A stretch of 64,000 bases of DNA from Candidatus Delongbacteria bacterium (GCA_016937995.1 JAFGVM010000031.1:1-64000); one strand, 5' to 3'. Counted from the stretch's first letter, positions 1 through 9,614 are shown. Numbers and translations: made by a program. Notes: generated from the sequence alone by a model not told the origin.

Positions 1-1
1 A

Positions 2-166
2 CCGGATGGCGAAGCTTTTAATGGTGATGATGTGCTTCTTTTCGGCAAGGAAGATAATGATGAACTCAGATTAGAAGAGCTTTGTGATAAGATTGGAACT
101 ATCCCATATGAGATATTAACAATGATATCGAGTCGGGTACCGAGGGTGGTTGTAAATAAGATGTAG
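2..166 (+). CDS. alr: Alanine racemase, C-terminal fragment (5' end outside window)
   Basis: Frame 2 reads PDGEAFNGDDVLLFGKEDNDELRLEELCDKIGTIPYEILTMISSRVPRVVVNKM*; matches the Alr C-terminal motif GDDV..G and IGTIPYEI...RVPR. Confidence 0.85.
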   Translation, partial: PDGEAFNGDDVLLFGKEDNDELRLEELCDKIGTIPYEILTMISSRVPRVVVNKM

Positions 167-182
167 AAAGATAATTGATAAT

Positions 183-208
183 GTAGGGGACGATTTCTTT
201 TCTTCCCC
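183..208. repeat. GTAGGGG-edge hairpin repeat (copy a)
   Basis: gtaggggacgatttcttttcttcccc; near-identical to 3591-3618. Confidence 0.7.
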
Positions 209-233
209 AAGAAAATAAAAAATAGGTAATAGA

Positions 234-1517
234 ATGGAAACAAAAAGATGTCCTTACTGTGCTGAAGAAATTTTAGTTGAAGCAATTAAGTGTAAACACT
301 GTGGAGAATTTCTTAAAGAAGAAGTAAATACAAATGTCGTTAAAGTTGATTTAGGGAATAAAAAATTATCAACAAAAACAGAAGTAAGTAACTTTACACT
401 AGTTTTATACGCTGCGATGAACACATTTACTGGTATTTTGTTTTTTATAATTGGATTTATAGTTTTATTTAATTCATTCAAAGGTGGTTTGTGTTATATT
501 TTAATTTCCTTATTATTATTACCTCCATCAAGGAAGTTTGTATATTCAAAAACTAAAATAGTCATATCTCAAAATGTTAGGAGTTATTCAGTACTAGTGC
601 TGTTTATTGCTTCTTTTATTTTTATAGGTTTAAGTAGTAGTGCTAAATCAGAAGAATTAGCTAGGCAAAAAGCGAAAGAGAAGGCTGAAAATATAGCTAA
701 AATTGAAAGAGCTAATATACAATATTTCAATTCAAATAAACAAACTATAATAGCAGAGTTGAATGATTCTTTAAAATCAAAAAATTATTCATATATAATT
801 AACATATCAAAAAAATACATTAAATCTGGTGATAAAGAGCTCATATTTGTTGACTCAATTGCAAGAACTAATCTAGCTGTAATTCAAAAAATGGAAAAAA
901 CAAGTAGATTACTATCAGAATTAAAAAAACTTTCATCAACAGATTATACAAAATTGTATGGTATTTACTCACAGTTAGTCAAAATGTATCCTGATAATAA
1001 GGACTATAAAACAAATCTTGATATTGTTGGCAAGAAGAAAAAAGAAGCTGATAAACAAAAAAAGATTAATAATATTTTAGCACAATTAAAAAAAATACCA
1101 TCTAGTGAATATCAAAAGAATAAAAATTTATATCAACAGTTAGTAATTTTAGATCCAAAAAATAAAACTTATCAAGACAAAGTGAAGCATTATACTGCTA
1201 AGATTGAACAAAAAAAAGAAAATATCGAATTTGAAAAGAAACGAAGGCAAGTTGTAGAATCAAGAAAGGAAAGAATCGAAGGTCAATTCAGTGTATGGGA
1301 TGGCTCTCACAGGAACCTAGAAAAATTAATAAAAAAATCTATGAACGATCCAAACAGTTACGAGCATGTTGACACAGGTTATAGTGATAAGGGAAGTTAT
1401 CTTTTAGTTCAAACTTTATATAGAGGAAAGAATGGTTTTGGAGGAGTAGTAACTGAGAAAATTACTGCTAAAGTAAGTTTAGGTGGAACAGTTTTAGAAA
1501 TTATAGATAATTATTAA
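234..1517 (+). CDS. Zinc-ribbon membrane protein with coiled-coil/TPR-like C-terminal region
   Basis: N-terminal CPYCAEEILVEAIKCKHCGEFL zinc ribbon, hydrophobic segments, then Lys-rich repeats. Confidence 0.6.
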   Translation: METKRCPYCAEEILVEAIKCKHCGEFLKEEVNTNVVKVDLGNKKLSTKTEVSNFTLVLYAAMNTFTGILFFIIGFIVLFNSFKGGLCYILISLLLLPPSRKFVYSKTKIVISQNVRSYSVLVLFIASFIFIGLSSSAKSEELARQKAKEKAENIAKIERANIQYFNSNKQTIIAELNDSLKSKNYSYIINISKKYIKSGDKELIFVDSIARTNLAVIQKMEKTSRLLSELKKLSSTDYTKLYGIYSQLVKMYPDNKDYKTNLDIVGKKKKEADKQKKINNILAQLKKIPSSEYQKNKNLYQQLVILDPKNKTYQDKVKHYTAKIEQKKENIEFEKKRRQVVESRKERIEGQFSVWDGSHRNLEKLIKKSMNDPNSYEHVDTGYSDKGSYLLVQTLYRGKNGFGGVVTEKITAKVSLGGTVLEIIDNY

Positions 1518-1518
1518 T

Positions 1519-2475
1519 ATGAAAAATTGGCAAGAGCAATTAGGTGTAGAAATAACATCTAAATCAAAAATCAGTAAAATTGTAAGGAATACTGATGATT
1601 ACTATGTTTATATACTTTGGAAAATGTATAAAAGCTCTCCAATCCCGTTTTATGTTGGAAAAGGTCATATAGATAGAGTAATTAAGCATGAAATGGCAAG
1701 TGAGATAAATTCTAATATTCATAAGTCAAATATCATCAAAAAGCATGAAAAATTACAAGTAAAGCTAGGTTATTCAATAGTTCAATTTTATAAGAAAGAA
1801 GAATATGCTTTTAAGAAAGAAGAAGACTTAATAGCGCTTATTGGTAGGTATGATCAAGACCAAGGACCTTTAGCAAATAAAACCGATGGTGGAGATGGAT
1901 CAAAAGGACATTTAGCCAAGAAAGGTGGTGATAGTGCATCTGCAAAGCCACTCTATGCAAAAAATGTCAGATATTCGTGTTTGAAAGAAGCTGGAGAAGC
2001 TTTTGGTGTTGATCCTGGTACAATTGGTGCAAGGATAAAAACAGGATGGGACGGTTATTATTTTGAAGGTGAAAAACAAAGAAAACCGTCAAAAAATATT
2101 ACAGGTAAGTATAGGAAACCTGTTGTAGTAGAAGGTAAAGAATTTATTTCAACTTCTGAAGCTAGCAGGACACTTAGAATTGATGTACGGAGAATAAGTA
2201 AAAGAATTAAATACGGTTGGGAAGGATATTATTATAAGGAAAAAGGTCAGCTACCAAGAAAAACTTTATGGAGTGATAGAAAAGATAAAGCAGGTGTAAT
2301 TATTAATGGTAAAAATTATTCAACAACTGCTGAAGCATCAAGAGAAACTGGTGAGTCTTATTCAAAAATAAGAAAAAGAAGCCTCAGCTCGAATTCGCCT
2401 GAATATAAAAGAATTGATGGTATAATTATAAATAAGAAATCCTGTTCAAGTAAATGTAAAAGGTGTCATATATAA
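1519..2475 (+). CDS. GIY-YIG-type protein with NUMOD1-like repeats (homing-endonuclease-like), 5' part of a frameshifted gene
   Basis: YYVYILWK...PFYVGKG GIY-YIG start; repeats such as VVVEGKEFISTSEASRTLRIDVRRISKRIK and AGVIINGKNYSTTAEASRETG. Confidence 0.7.
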   Translation: MKNWQEQLGVEITSKSKISKIVRNTDDYYVYILWKMYKSSPIPFYVGKGHIDRVIKHEMASEINSNIHKSNIIKKHEKLQVKLGYSIVQFYKKEEYAFKKEEDLIALIGRYDQDQGPLANKTDGGDGSKGHLAKKGGDSASAKPLYAKNVRYSCLKEAGEAFGVDPGTIGARIKTGWDGYYFEGEKQRKPSKNITGKYRKPVVVEGKEFISTSEASRTLRIDVRRISKRIKYGWEGYYYKEKGQLPRKTLWSDRKDKAGVIINGKNYSTTAEASRETGESYSKIRKRSLSSNSPEYKRIDGIIINKKSCSSKCKRCHI

Positions 2476-2566
2476 ATCTGCATCAGAGGCAGCAAAAAAT
2501 CTAAGAGTATCGAGACAAACAGTTATTAACAGATGTAGAAATACTAACGAAAAGGAATGGAATTTC

Positions 2567-2917
2567 GTGAACATTAATCACAAAGTAAATCTTTTTACTC
2601 CAAAATTTAGTTCTAAACCTATAAAAGTAACAATAGATGGAATATTATACTCAAGTTATAGTGAAGCTGCTAAGGATAAAAGTGTAGACATTAATACTAT
2701 TAAACATTGGTGTAAAAGTGCGTCTTTTCCTAATTGTTTCAGTGATAAAATTAAGAAAGAACAACCAAAAGATGGTAAACCGGGACTGATAAAGATCGTA
2801 ATTGATGGAGTTTTATATCGTTCCATAAGTGAAGCTAGCAGAAAATTAGAAATTCCAAGAGCTGAAATTAAAAGAAAATTAAAATCTGAGGAATTCCCAA
2901 ACTATAAACAGATTTAA
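2567..2917 (+). pseudogene. 3' continuation of the NUMOD-repeat gene in the +1 frame
   Basis: Open frame extends upstream to about 2430 (NPVQVNVKGVIYKSASEAAKNLRVSRQTVINRC...), continuing the repeat series of the 1519-2475 ORF. Confidence 0.65.
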
Positions 2918-2935
2918 AATTTGAAAGTATTAAAT

Positions 2936-2970
2936 ATATAAACAGTGAAAGAGTTCTGGGCTTAGATCAT
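2936..2970 (+). repeat. Duplicated fragment of the mutS2 5' end
   Basis: atataaacagtgaaagagttctggg (25 nt) identical to 3701-3725 inside mutS2, then a diverged extension to gatca. Confidence 0.9.
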
Positions 2971-2979
2971 TCGTAATAA

Positions 2980-3017
2980 CCATGTAAATCTACAACTGCT
3001 GTTGTAAAATTACATGG
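2980..3017. repeat. Long imperfect palindrome/cruciform
   Basis: CCATGTAA-atc-TACAAC-tgct-GTTGTA-aaa-TTACATGG. Confidence 0.8.
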
Positions 3018-3116
3018 ATAAATTGGAATACACTCCAATAAATGATAAGATGATTTTAATGATTTGATTCGAAAGGGAAATTTTTGTATATTGAAATACA
3101 AAGTAGAGAGGAAAAT

Positions 3117-3323
3117 ATGAACAAAGTTATATCAGATAAAAAGATGAAATTAATGCTGAAAGAGATCATTATTGATTTTATACATGAAAAGAATGAAGAC
3201 TTTTATGAATTATTAGTTTCAGCATTTGAAGATGCTGGTATGTATAAAGCAATCGACGAAGGCAGGAAAAAGTCATATGTAAGTGAGAAAGATGTCGATT
3301 GTATACTTGGTGGGAAAAAGTGA
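3117..3323 (+). CDS. Type II antitoxin-like protein
   Basis: Small ORF MNKVISDKKMKLMLKEIIIDFIHEK... directly upstream of and overlapping a RelE/ParE-type toxin. Confidence 0.65.
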   Translation: MNKVISDKKMKLMLKEIIIDFIHEKNEDFYELLVSAFEDAGMYKAIDEGRKKSYVSEKDVDCILGGKK

Positions 3324-3586
3324 AAATATTATTTGAGACTTCTTTCGCTAAGGATTTAAAAAATATTAATGACTCTAAAGTTTTCAGTAAAGTGAAGGAT
3401 TTGATCGCCGAAGTTAAACAAGCGGATAATTTAGCAGATATAAATAATGTTAAAAAACTTCACGGTTCAAAAGATTATTTTAGGATCCGTTTAGGGAATT
3501 ACAGAATTGGATTTGAACTTTCAGAAGACACAATAATATTTGTGCGTATTTTACATAGAAAAGATATTTATAAGCGTTTTCCGTAA
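3320..3586 (+). CDS. RelE/ParE-family toxin
   Basis: VKILFETSFAKDLKNIND...KKLHGSKDYFRIRLGNYRIGFEL...VRILHRKDIYKRFP; likely GTG start overlapping the antitoxin TGA (GTGA). Confidence 0.85.
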   Translation: MKILFETSFAKDLKNINDSKVFSKVKDLIAEVKQADNLADINNVKKLHGSKDYFRIRLGNYRIGFELSEDTIIFVRILHRKDIYKRFP

Positions 3587-3590
3587 CAAT

Positions 3591-3618
3591 GTAGAGGACG
3601 ATTTCTTTTCGTCCCCTC
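3591..3618. repeat. GTAGNGG-edge hairpin repeat (copy b)
   Basis: gtagaggacgatttcttttcgtcccctc. Confidence 0.75.
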
Positions 3619-3693
3619 TTTTAAAAAGATGTTGATCCCCGGTTCTGGTTACCAGCCCGAGGATGACAGCAAACAACAAAGGAACATAACATA

Positions 3694-6039
3694 ATGAAAG
3701 ATATAAACAGTGAAAGAGTTCTGGGTTTTGATCAGATCAGAGAAAAGCTTAGTTCATATGCAACTTCCGTTAGAGGGAAGAAGGAAGCTGCAGAATTGGA
3801 ATTGTCGGAAGATATTCGAATTATTCTGTCCGACATGGACCTGGTTACAGAGATGAAAAGATGTAATTCCGAGTCTAGTTTTCCAATACACGGAGTAAAG
3901 GATATTGATGAGGCAGTTGCTCAGTTAAGATCACCAGATCAGCTGACTGAACCTATCAATCTATATAACATTGCATCAACATTAGCTGTAGCAAGGAAAA
4001 TATACTCGTTCATTTATTCAAAGATTGATAAATATCCGAGTATTTTCGAGATCTGTGACGAGCTTGAAGTATTCGAAGATGTCGAAGAAAGAATATTAAG
4101 ATCAATTGATACTGACGGAACGGTTTTAGACAGTGCATCAAAAGAATTAAAGTCTATCCGTGGCAAGATATCTGCTGCCGAGAATAAACTGAGAAAAAAG
4201 ACCGCTCAGGTATATGATCAATATTCAAAGGACGGGTATGCCAGAGACGGTGAAGTAACTTTCAGGAACGGTAGATTCGTTATTCCTGTTAAAGCTGAAA
4301 AAAGAAATAAAGTGAATGGAATTGTAATTGATGAAAGTGCCACCGGAAGTACAGTTTTCATTGAGCCATTTGAATCGATAGAAATAAATTCCGAGCTTGA
4401 AAAGCTTCACAGAGAAGAAAGAAAAGAAATTGACAGGATTATCAGATCACTTGTTGCTTCTGTATGGGAAGTTAAAGATGAGATACTTTCGAATTCAGAG
4501 ATCCTTGCAGAGCTGGATGTTATATTTGCTAAAGCAAAATTCTCAATAAAATACCACTGTAATCATGTAAAAGTGAACACAAAAAATATTGTAAATATCT
4601 ATCACGGACTTCATCCGTTACTTGTTGATTCTCACGGAATAAAAGATGTCGTGGCACTGGATCTTGAGATAGGTGAAAAATTCAATTCAATGATAATAAC
4701 AGGACCAAATGCCGGGGGGAAAACTGTTACTCTGAAAACTATAGGTTTATTTTGTATGATGGTCAGAGCAGGAATGCATGTTCCTGCACAGAGTAATTCA
4801 AACATTGGTGTTTTTACAGAGATATTCACTGATATAGGCGACGGTCAATCCATAGAAAATGATCTATCCACTTTCAGTTCACACATTACAAAATTAAGTG
4901 CGGTCTTAAGGACAAAAACTCAGGATACTTTAGTACTGCTTGATGAAATAGGTGCTTCAACTGATCCTGCTGAAGGAGCAAGTCTTTCAATGGCAATAAT
5001 TTCAGAGCTTACGAAAAGAAAGTTCATTACTATTGCAACAACTCACCAGGGAATTTTGAAGTCTTACGCTTACCAGACTAAAGGTGTTTCCAACGGGTCA
5101 ATGGAGTTCGATAAAAAAAATATTTCTCCGACATATAAATTCAGAGCAGGATTGCCTGGATCAAGCTATGCTTTTGAAATTTCAAAAAGGCACGGACTTC
5201 CAAAGTATATTATTGATAAAGCAAGAGTTCACCTTGGAAAAGACAAAGAAAATCTTGAAGGATTGATCTCTGAACTGGATGAAAAGATCACCAAATATAA
5301 CAAGCAGATATTAGAGTCAAAGTCTGTAAATACTCAGCTGAAAGATCTAAAAGAGCATTATGATAAGAAATTCAATGAACTTCAAAAGAATGAAAAAAAG
5401 ATCATGCGTGATGCTGCTAAGAAAGCTAAGGAAGTTATCGCTCAGTCAAATAAAATGATCGAAAATGCTGTCAGTGAAATAAAATCAAACAAAGCAGATA
5501 AGGAAGTTGTAAAAAAAGTCCGTGAGAATATTGAAAAAGAAGAACGAAAATTAAATATACTGAATGAAGTTCCTGATCCAAGAAAAAGTTACGATGGAGA
5601 GCTCAAAGTCGGAATGGAAGTTGAGGTTAAGAACTTTTCCAGCACCGGGATCATTAACGGGGTCAAAGGTAATAACATAGAAGTTACCATCGGTGACATT
5701 AATCTTAGGATAAAAAGAGATCAAATCCTTTCAGTCGTTAACGTTAAGCAAAAAGATATCGATGTCAGTGTAAGTTACACACCTACACCTGACACTGCCA
5801 AGCTGGTTTTAGATCTAAGAGGTAAAAGGGGAGATGAGGCTGTTGCTATGCTTGAGAAACATATTGAAGATATGATCTTGAACAATCTTAATTTTTCTGA
5901 GATAATCCATGGGAAAGGTGAAGGAATATTGTCTAAATTGGTCAACGAATACCTTATGAAAAATCCTCATGTAAAACGAAAAAAATTCGGAGAATACGGG
6001 GAAGGGGATTACGGTGTTACAGTCATCGAATTGAAATAG
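3694..6039 (+). CDS. mutS2: Endonuclease MutS2
   Basis: ITGPNAGGKTVTLKTIGL Walker A, MutS ATPase motifs, C-terminal Smr domain (LDLRGKRGDEAV...IIHGKGEGIL). Confidence 0.95.
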   Translation: MKDINSERVLGFDQIREKLSSYATSVRGKKEAAELELSEDIRIILSDMDLVTEMKRCNSESSFPIHGVKDIDEAVAQLRSPDQLTEPINLYNIASTLAVARKIYSFIYSKIDKYPSIFEICDELEVFEDVEERILRSIDTDGTVLDSASKELKSIRGKISAAENKLRKKTAQVYDQYSKDGYARDGEVTFRNGRFVIPVKAEKRNKVNGIVIDESATGSTVFIEPFESIEINSELEKLHREERKEIDRIIRSLVASVWEVKDEILSNSEILAELDVIFAKAKFSIKYHCNHVKVNTKNIVNIYHGLHPLLVDSHGIKDVVALDLEIGEKFNSMIITGPNAGGKTVTLKTIGLFCMMVRAGMHVPAQSNSNIGVFTEIFTDIGDGQSIENDLSTFSSHITKLSAVLRTKTQDTLVLLDEIGASTDPAEGASLSMAIISELTKRKFITIATTHQGILKSYAYQTKGVSNGSMEFDKKNISPTYKFRAGLPGSSYAFEISKRHGLPKYIIDKARVHLGKDKENLEGLISELDEKITKYNKQILESKSVNTQLKDLKEHYDKKFNELQKNEKKIMRDAAKKAKEVIAQSNKMIENAVSEIKSNKADKEVVKKVRENIEKEERKLNILNEVPDPRKSYDGELKVGMEVEVKNFSSTGIINGVKGNNIEVTIGDINLRIKRDQILSVVNVKQKDIDVSVSYTPTPDTAKLVLDLRGKRGDEAVAMLEKHIEDMILNNLNFSEIIHGKGEGILSKLVNEYLMKNPHVKRKKFGEYGEGDYGVTVIELK

Positions 6040-6269
6040 GAAACTTAGGAATGCATTCCTCAAATCAATAACCAATGTCCAACACGTCCCGATTGATCGG
6101 GACAATTTCCAAGTGAGGGTCGATTTTTTAGACCCTATTTTATCTAAAATAACACTTGATATATCACTATATTGTGGTATGTTACCCTTAGAATAATTGA
6201 TGCTGTGTTAAGGTCCTGTATTAATGTGGAACAGATCAAATTTGCATAAATTAAAAAAATAAGAGAAAT

Positions 6270-8255
6270 ATGATGAATGTAAAATTTCGTAAAGCAGAAA
6301 TTGAAGATATTCTTTTCCTTAATGAATTGGAAAAACTTTCCTTCCCTGCAAATAGACAGAACAGCATTAGTTCTCTAAGATTAAGTATAATCAGTCCTTT
6401 CCAGGAAGTGTGGATAGTGGAACTGAAAAAAAATAATGAAATTTTCAAAACAGCAGCGACTGTACTTTATCCATATAAAAAAACATTAAGGATATTTTCA
6501 ATAGCTGTGATGCCTGAATTTAAAGGAGAAGGTATAGGGCATAAATTATTGGAAGAAATAATTCAAACAGCAAAAAGAAAAGGATATCTTGCAGTATCTC
6601 TTGAAGCTGATGCAAATAATGAAAAACTGGTAAAATGGTACTCAGATCATGGGTTTATTCTGGATAAGAAACTTCTGGATTACTATTCATCGAATGAAGA
6701 CGCATTCAGAATGGTAAAGTATCTCGAAGATACAGATTTTATTCAAAGTAATAAAAAGATCTCCAATGTTAGAAATTTTATAGTAGTTGACAATGTTAAT
6801 AAATGGTCATTTGATATTGAAACTGCTGAAGTGATCTCAGCTAAAGATTATCTGTCCGACACAAAGTATCAGAATATTAATAATGCCAGAATATTTAATA
6901 TGTGTAATTCCTACAGATATCAGTCCTTAGGATATTATGTTTCTCTGCTTGCTGCTGCCAGAGATCATAGGTCAATGCCCAATGTAACTACAATAAGGGA
7001 CTTTACGGATCTTTCGATCATAAGAAATATTGCTGACGACATTGATGAAATAATTCAGACAAGCTTAAAGGGACTTGAAGAAAATCAGTATACACTTGAT
7101 ATCTGTTTTGGTAAAACATCTGAAAAGCAGATGACAAAACTTGCAAAAGAGCTGTACCAGCTTTTTGAATCACCACTTCTAAGAGTTGTCTTTATTAAAA
7201 CAAAAGAATGGAGTATAAAAAAAATATCTCCAATTTCACTTGATTCACTTAAAAACTTAGATATTGAAGATATTCAGAGATTTGCAAAAGAGTATTTCAA
7301 TCAGAAAAGATTTAAAAGAAAGAGGTTCAAACATTATAAATATGATCTGGCTATAATGATAGATCCTGATGAAAAGTATCCGCCTTCGGATAAAAAGGCC
7401 CTTGAATTGTTTAAAAAAGCAGCTGAAGAAGTAGGTTTTTATACTGAATTCATTACAAGATCAGATTATGACAGACTTCCCGAATTTGATGCTTTATTCA
7501 TTAGGGAAACAACAACAGTAAATGATTATACCTATCTGTTTTCAAGAAGAGCTTATGCTGAAGGACTTGTTGTAATAGACGATCCGTGGTCAATAGTAAA
7601 GTGTTCAAATAAAATGTATCTATATGAAAGAATGATAAAAAGCAGAATGTTAATTCCCAAAACATGGATGTTAAGTAAAGGTATGAAATTTGAGACAATG
7701 ATAGATGAGGTAAATTTTCCGTTAGTACTCAAACAACCTGACGGAAGTTTTTCCAAAGGTATGTATAAAGTGAATAATTTAAACGAGATGAAGGAGTCGT
7801 TGAAATTAATGTATAAAACTTCTGATCTTATAGTTGCCCAGGAATTTTTAAAATCAGATTTTGACTGGAGGATCGGTGCTTTGGATGGTAATCCTCTTTT
7901 CGCATCAAAATATTATATGGCAAGAGGTCACTGGCAGATCTATAATTGGGACAGTGAGGATAATGATGATCTTCATTCCGGTGATTTTGAGACAATCCCT
8001 GTAGATAAAGTTCCTTTAAATGTAATAACCACTGCTATAAAAGCATGTTCACTGATAGGTGACGGACTTTACGGTGTGGATCTAAAAGAAGTAGACGGGA
8101 AAGTATATGTTATTGAAATAAATGACAATCCGAACATTGATCATGAAATCGAAGATATTGTTCTGGGTTATGAATTGTATCTCAGGGTGATGAGATCAAT
8201 TTATGACAGGATCGAAAAGCAGAGGGGTGGAGAGGCCCGTTTAGTTTCATTATAA
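6270..8255 (+). CDS. GNAT acetyltransferase - RLAN - RimK-like ATP-grasp fusion protein
   Basis: N-terminal GNAT (GEGIGHKLLEEIIQTAKRKGY); RLAN-like ARIFNMCNSYRYQSLGYYVSLLAAARDH; C-terminal ATP-grasp (YGVDLKEVDGKVYVIEINDNPNI). Confidence 0.85.
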   Translation: MMNVKFRKAEIEDILFLNELEKLSFPANRQNSISSLRLSIISPFQEVWIVELKKNNEIFKTAATVLYPYKKTLRIFSIAVMPEFKGEGIGHKLLEEIIQTAKRKGYLAVSLEADANNEKLVKWYSDHGFILDKKLLDYYSSNEDAFRMVKYLEDTDFIQSNKKISNVRNFIVVDNVNKWSFDIETAEVISAKDYLSDTKYQNINNARIFNMCNSYRYQSLGYYVSLLAAARDHRSMPNVTTIRDFTDLSIIRNIADDIDEIIQTSLKGLEENQYTLDICFGKTSEKQMTKLAKELYQLFESPLLRVVFIKTKEWSIKKISPISLDSLKNLDIEDIQRFAKEYFNQKRFKRKRFKHYKYDLAIMIDPDEKYPPSDKKALELFKKAAEEVGFYTEFITRSDYDRLPEFDALFIRETTTVNDYTYLFSRRAYAEGLVVIDDPWSIVKCSNKMYLYERMIKSRMLIPKTWMLSKGMKFETMIDEVNFPLVLKQPDGSFSKGMYKVNNLNEMKESLKLMYKTSDLIVAQEFLKSDFDWRIGALDGNPLFASKYYMARGHWQIYNWDSEDNDDLHSGDFETIPVDKVPLNVITTAIKACSLIGDGLYGVDLKEVDGKVYVIEINDNPNIDHEIEDIVLGYELYLRVMRSIYDRIEKQRGGEARLVSL

Positions 8256-8275
8256 TAAAAATATCTAAACGTGTA

Positions 8276-8304
8276 GTAGGTGACGCAGATCTGCGTCACC
8301 CTAC
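8276..8304. repeat. GTAGG-edge palindromic repeat
   Basis: gtaggtgacgcagatctgcgtcaccctac. Confidence 0.75.
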
Positions 8305-8310
8305 GAAATA

Positions 8311-8341
8311 AAAAATGCCTGATTAATCAGGCATTTTTTTT
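8311..8341. terminator. Bidirectional rho-independent terminator
   Basis: aaaaatgcctgattaatcaggcattttttt, between convergent 8255(+) and ssrA(-). Confidence 0.85.
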
Positions 8342-8342
8342 G

Positions 8343-8695
8343 TGGAGATGAGGGGAGTTGAACCCCTGTCCGAAAAAGCATTCATAAGAACGTCTACATG
8401 CTTAGTCTATTCTTGAATTTCGCCTAAAGAGCTCCGATAAGACAAGGTACTCGATAAACTATCCCGATAAATCGCACTCTTCACCCTCAGGAGAGGATCA
8501 GAGCAAACCTATTCAAATGGCGTCCATCCAACAAAGGAATAGGAACTCTGGAGGTGGACGAGCTACCTTCTAGGCAGCTAATGCGTAATTATTATTAGCA
8601 TTTATCAGTTTCACAAGACCTTTAACGATTTACTTGTGGTGATCGACATGCAGTTCAAACCAATGATCAATCCCGTCGAATCCAGAAACATCCCC
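8343..8695 (-). ncRNA. ssrA: tmRNA (transfer-messenger RNA); tag peptide ANNNYALAA*
   Basis: 3' TTCGGACAGGGGTTCAACTCCCCTCATCTCCA, 5' GGGGATG pairs with CATCTCC; tag ORF at 8570-8599 (-) reads GCT AAT AAT AAT TAC GCA TTA GCT GCC TAG. Confidence 0.95.
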
Positions 8696-8783
8696 TGGAT
8701 CGTGTTAAATATACTTAAGAGATTATCATTTTACAAGGAGTAAAATCATATAAGGAGTAGTTGTTATTGACAAGGAGTAATAA

Positions 8784-8808
8784 AAAAAGGCTGTATGGAT
8801 ACAGCCTT
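8784..8808 (-). terminator. Rho-independent terminator of the CBS-domain gene
   Basis: On - strand: AAGGCTGTATCCATACAGCCTTTTTTT. Confidence 0.8.
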
Positions 8809-8832
8809 AAATTAAAAATGTTGGTCTATTTC

Positions 8833-9324
8833 TTAAGATTGACCACCAGTGATGTAGTCATTAAGCAGTTTGTTGTTTTTTCTTGCTGCATCAAGTAGGA
8901 ACTTAATCGCATCTCCGATAGAAAGGATACCCACGATCTTACCATTATCTTCGATAGGAATGTGGCGAATTCTTTCTTCTGTCATCTTTTCCATTAAATT
9001 TTCAAGAGTATCCTCTTTTTTACATGTATGGATATTCTCTACGAGGGTCATGTACTGCTTAACTTTCAACTCTTTTAATCCTTTTTCTTTTAGTCCTGTA
9101 ACCCCAAGTTCCTTTCTTTCAAGTTGAGTCATTCTTTCTGAAACTTTACAAATACTTAAAATGTCCTTTTCAGTAATAATTCCAACAAATACATCATTGT
9201 CGTAGATAAGTACTGCGCTGATGTTCTCATCAAGCATTTGATTCATTACCTCGCAAAGAGAATTTTCAGGTGAAGCAGTGTGTAATGTAGTATTTTTCGA
9301 TTCTAACATTTTTTGAACTTTCAT
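8833..9324 (-). CDS. CBS-domain pair protein
   Basis: Two CBS motifs (ISAVLIYDNDVFVGIITEKDI; IRHIPIEDNGKIVGILSIGDAIKF). Confidence 0.9.
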   Translation of the reverse strand: MKVQKMLESKNTTLHTASPENSLCEVMNQMLDENISAVLIYDNDVFVGIITEKDILSICKVSERMTQLERKELGVTGLKEKGLKELKVKQYMTLVENIHTCKKEDTLENLMEKMTEERIRHIPIEDNGKIVGILSIGDAIKFLLDAARKNNKLLNDYITGGQS

Positions 9325-9598
9325 GATTGCTCCTTTTCTTCAATATATTTAGTTTCATTGTTTACTGGTCGATAATTTTAATCCTCAAACGTAATGTAAT
9401 ACTATATACAGCACAAAATCAAGAAAAAATAAAATAAATAAAACATTTATAATAAACAGGAATAATTTTCAATCATTTTGAATTAGAATTATCGTTGAAT
9501 TAATCAAAAATTTACCCTAAAATGCAAATAGGGATTTCCTTTTAAAAAAAGCTTAAAAAAAAACTTGACAAGTATGAACTGTTTTTATAATTTCTAAC

Positions 9599-9614
9599 TG
9601 TGAAAAAAATCACG
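9599..9614. promoter_or_regulatory. CRP/FNR-superfamily-type site upstream of hydA
   Basis: TGTGA-AAAAAA-TCACG; its centre is 28.5 bp upstream of a TATATT at 9635-9640. Confidence 0.65.

Noticed and set aside
7501-7756. Two overlapping - strand ORFs within the ATP-grasp gene
   Set aside because: Antisense shadows with no initiation signals or recognisable motifs.
9565-9593. Sigma70-like TTGACA-N17-TAATTT upstream of hydA as the main promoter
   Set aside because: Plausible, but it would place the CRP/FNR-type site on the start point. The downstream TATATT with conserved 28.5-bp spacing, shared with hydG, is the better-supported promoter; TSS mapping is needed.
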